A stretch of 5,487 nucleotides of DNA from Candidatus Dormiibacterota bacterium (GTDB taxonomy: Bacteria; Chloroflexota; Dormibacteria; Aeolococcales; Aeolococcaceae), in contig DAIDIX010000062.1 in assembly GCA_027451645.1 (NCBI GenBank), positions 3,125 to 8,611 of the forward strand, given 5' to 3'. The notes beneath the pieces are model-generated. The model saw only the letters and a program-made list of their open reading frames with translations. It was not told where the DNA came from and ran no database searches. Shown piece after piece: positions 5,140-5,487 of the stretch. A program made the position numbers and the translations under genes. Position 1 is the stretch's first letter, and the number at the start of each line of letters is the position of its first letter.

Positions 5140-5487
5140 GTGGCTCTCGAGACGGATGTGCAGATAACGCTCCCAGCATTCAGTGGGACACTCCATGACC
5201 TCGTACGCGAGGTACAGAGGGGAGGACTCCCTATCGATGCAGTACCTGTAGATGAGGTGAGCCGCCAGTGCCGAAAGGCGCTTGAGGATGGAGGAGGGGA
5301 CATAGAGCAGCTTGCGAGTGCCCTTGCGAGCCTCCACAGGCTCCTCGACTACAAGCTCACAGCCCTCGACAGTGCACTCAGGGAGCCGGATCCCGAGCCA
5401 GAATTGCCACTCCAGGATCTCCTGCTTGAGGAGGAGGATGCACTCAGAGAGCAGGCATACCGTGCATTCAAGGATGCAGCGAGCCGT
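5140..5487 (+). CDS. scpA: Segregation and condensation protein A, N-terminal part (3'-partial)
   Basis: ScpA is the kleisin that, with ScpB, bridges the SMC heads in the bacterial condensin that organises and segregates the chromosome. The 116 visible residues (GTG start, open to the window end) align without gaps to the family N-terminus. Residues 8-18 (QITLPAFSGTL) correspond to the usual VxLPxFEGPL. Residues 21-43, ending in LPIDAVPVDEVSRQ, correspond to the usual LLHLIRxxxIDIxDIPIxxITxQ. Residues 54-76 (DIEQLASALASLHRLLDYKL and on) match the AxxFLVMAATLLEIKSRxLL helix that contacts SMC. Residues 82-104 are acidic (EPDPEPELPLQDLLLEEEDAL), as in the usual linker, followed by a YxxFKDAA segment. 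It is divergent: GPLD is GTLH here. An in-frame TGA at 5113-5115 bounds the start. It lies 77 bases after the metallopeptidase gene. The partner scpB commonly follows scpA and would be expected beyond the window. Confidence 0.85.
   Translation, partial: MALETDVQITLPAFSGTLHDLVREVQRGGLPIDAVPVDEVSRQCRKALEDGGGDIEQLASALASLHRLLDYKLTALDSALREPDPEPELPLQDLLLEEEDALREQAYRAFKDAASR

Noticed and set aside
1..5487. CRISPR array, tRNA or rRNA gene, transposon ends, defence system
   Set aside because: No regularly spaced repeats, cloverleaf-like sequence, transposase, integrase or recognised defence domain was seen.

Overview
The window is about 5.5 kb of tightly packed bacterial DNA with six genes, all on the + strand. 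It looks like a moderately GC-rich chromosomal housekeeping segment rather than a mobile or phage region. All three stop codons are used (TAA for the first gene, TGA for recN, TAG for the next three), and no recognised gene contains an in-frame TGA, so the ordinary bacterial code fits. Alanine is mostly GCA and leucine mostly CTC or CTT in every gene, so the segment looks like one native genome. The lineage cannot be named from the sequence. The divergent core proteins and unrecognised neighbours would suit a poorly sampled phylum, possibly candidate-phylum bacteria, but that is a guess.

Layout: (1) 1-726, NAD kinase, probably entering from upstream because the diagnostic GGDGT motif lies at its very start. 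(2) 737-2449, recN, a DNA double-strand-break repair ATPase, 10 bases after nadK with its ribosome binding site overlapping the nadK stop; a nadK-recN neighbourhood is also known in E. coli. (3) 2543-3880, a 445-residue soluble protein I do not recognise. (4) 3943-4170, a probable 75-residue hydrophobic membrane protein with a good -10 box so close to its ATG that the transcript may be nearly leaderless. (5) 4286-5062, a zinc metallopeptidase with HELGH and a downstream Tyr-x6-Glu-x3-Glu block that closely resembles the active site of anthrax lethal factor (ATLF/M34-like gluzincins). (6) 5140 to the window end, the N-terminal part of ScpA, the kleisin of the SMC-ScpAB condensin, starting at GTG.

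Three of the six genes have clear core roles: NADP supply, recombinational repair, and chromosome organisation and segregation. RecN and ScpA both belong to SMC-related systems, so the segment is loosely themed on chromosome maintenance. The three genes between recN and scpA are the less ordinary part. The most interesting item is the lethal-factor-like peptidase, which has no visible secretion signal and sits next to a small membrane protein and a possible operator palindrome. I saw no tRNA, rRNA, CRISPR array, insertion sequence or convincing intrinsic terminator.
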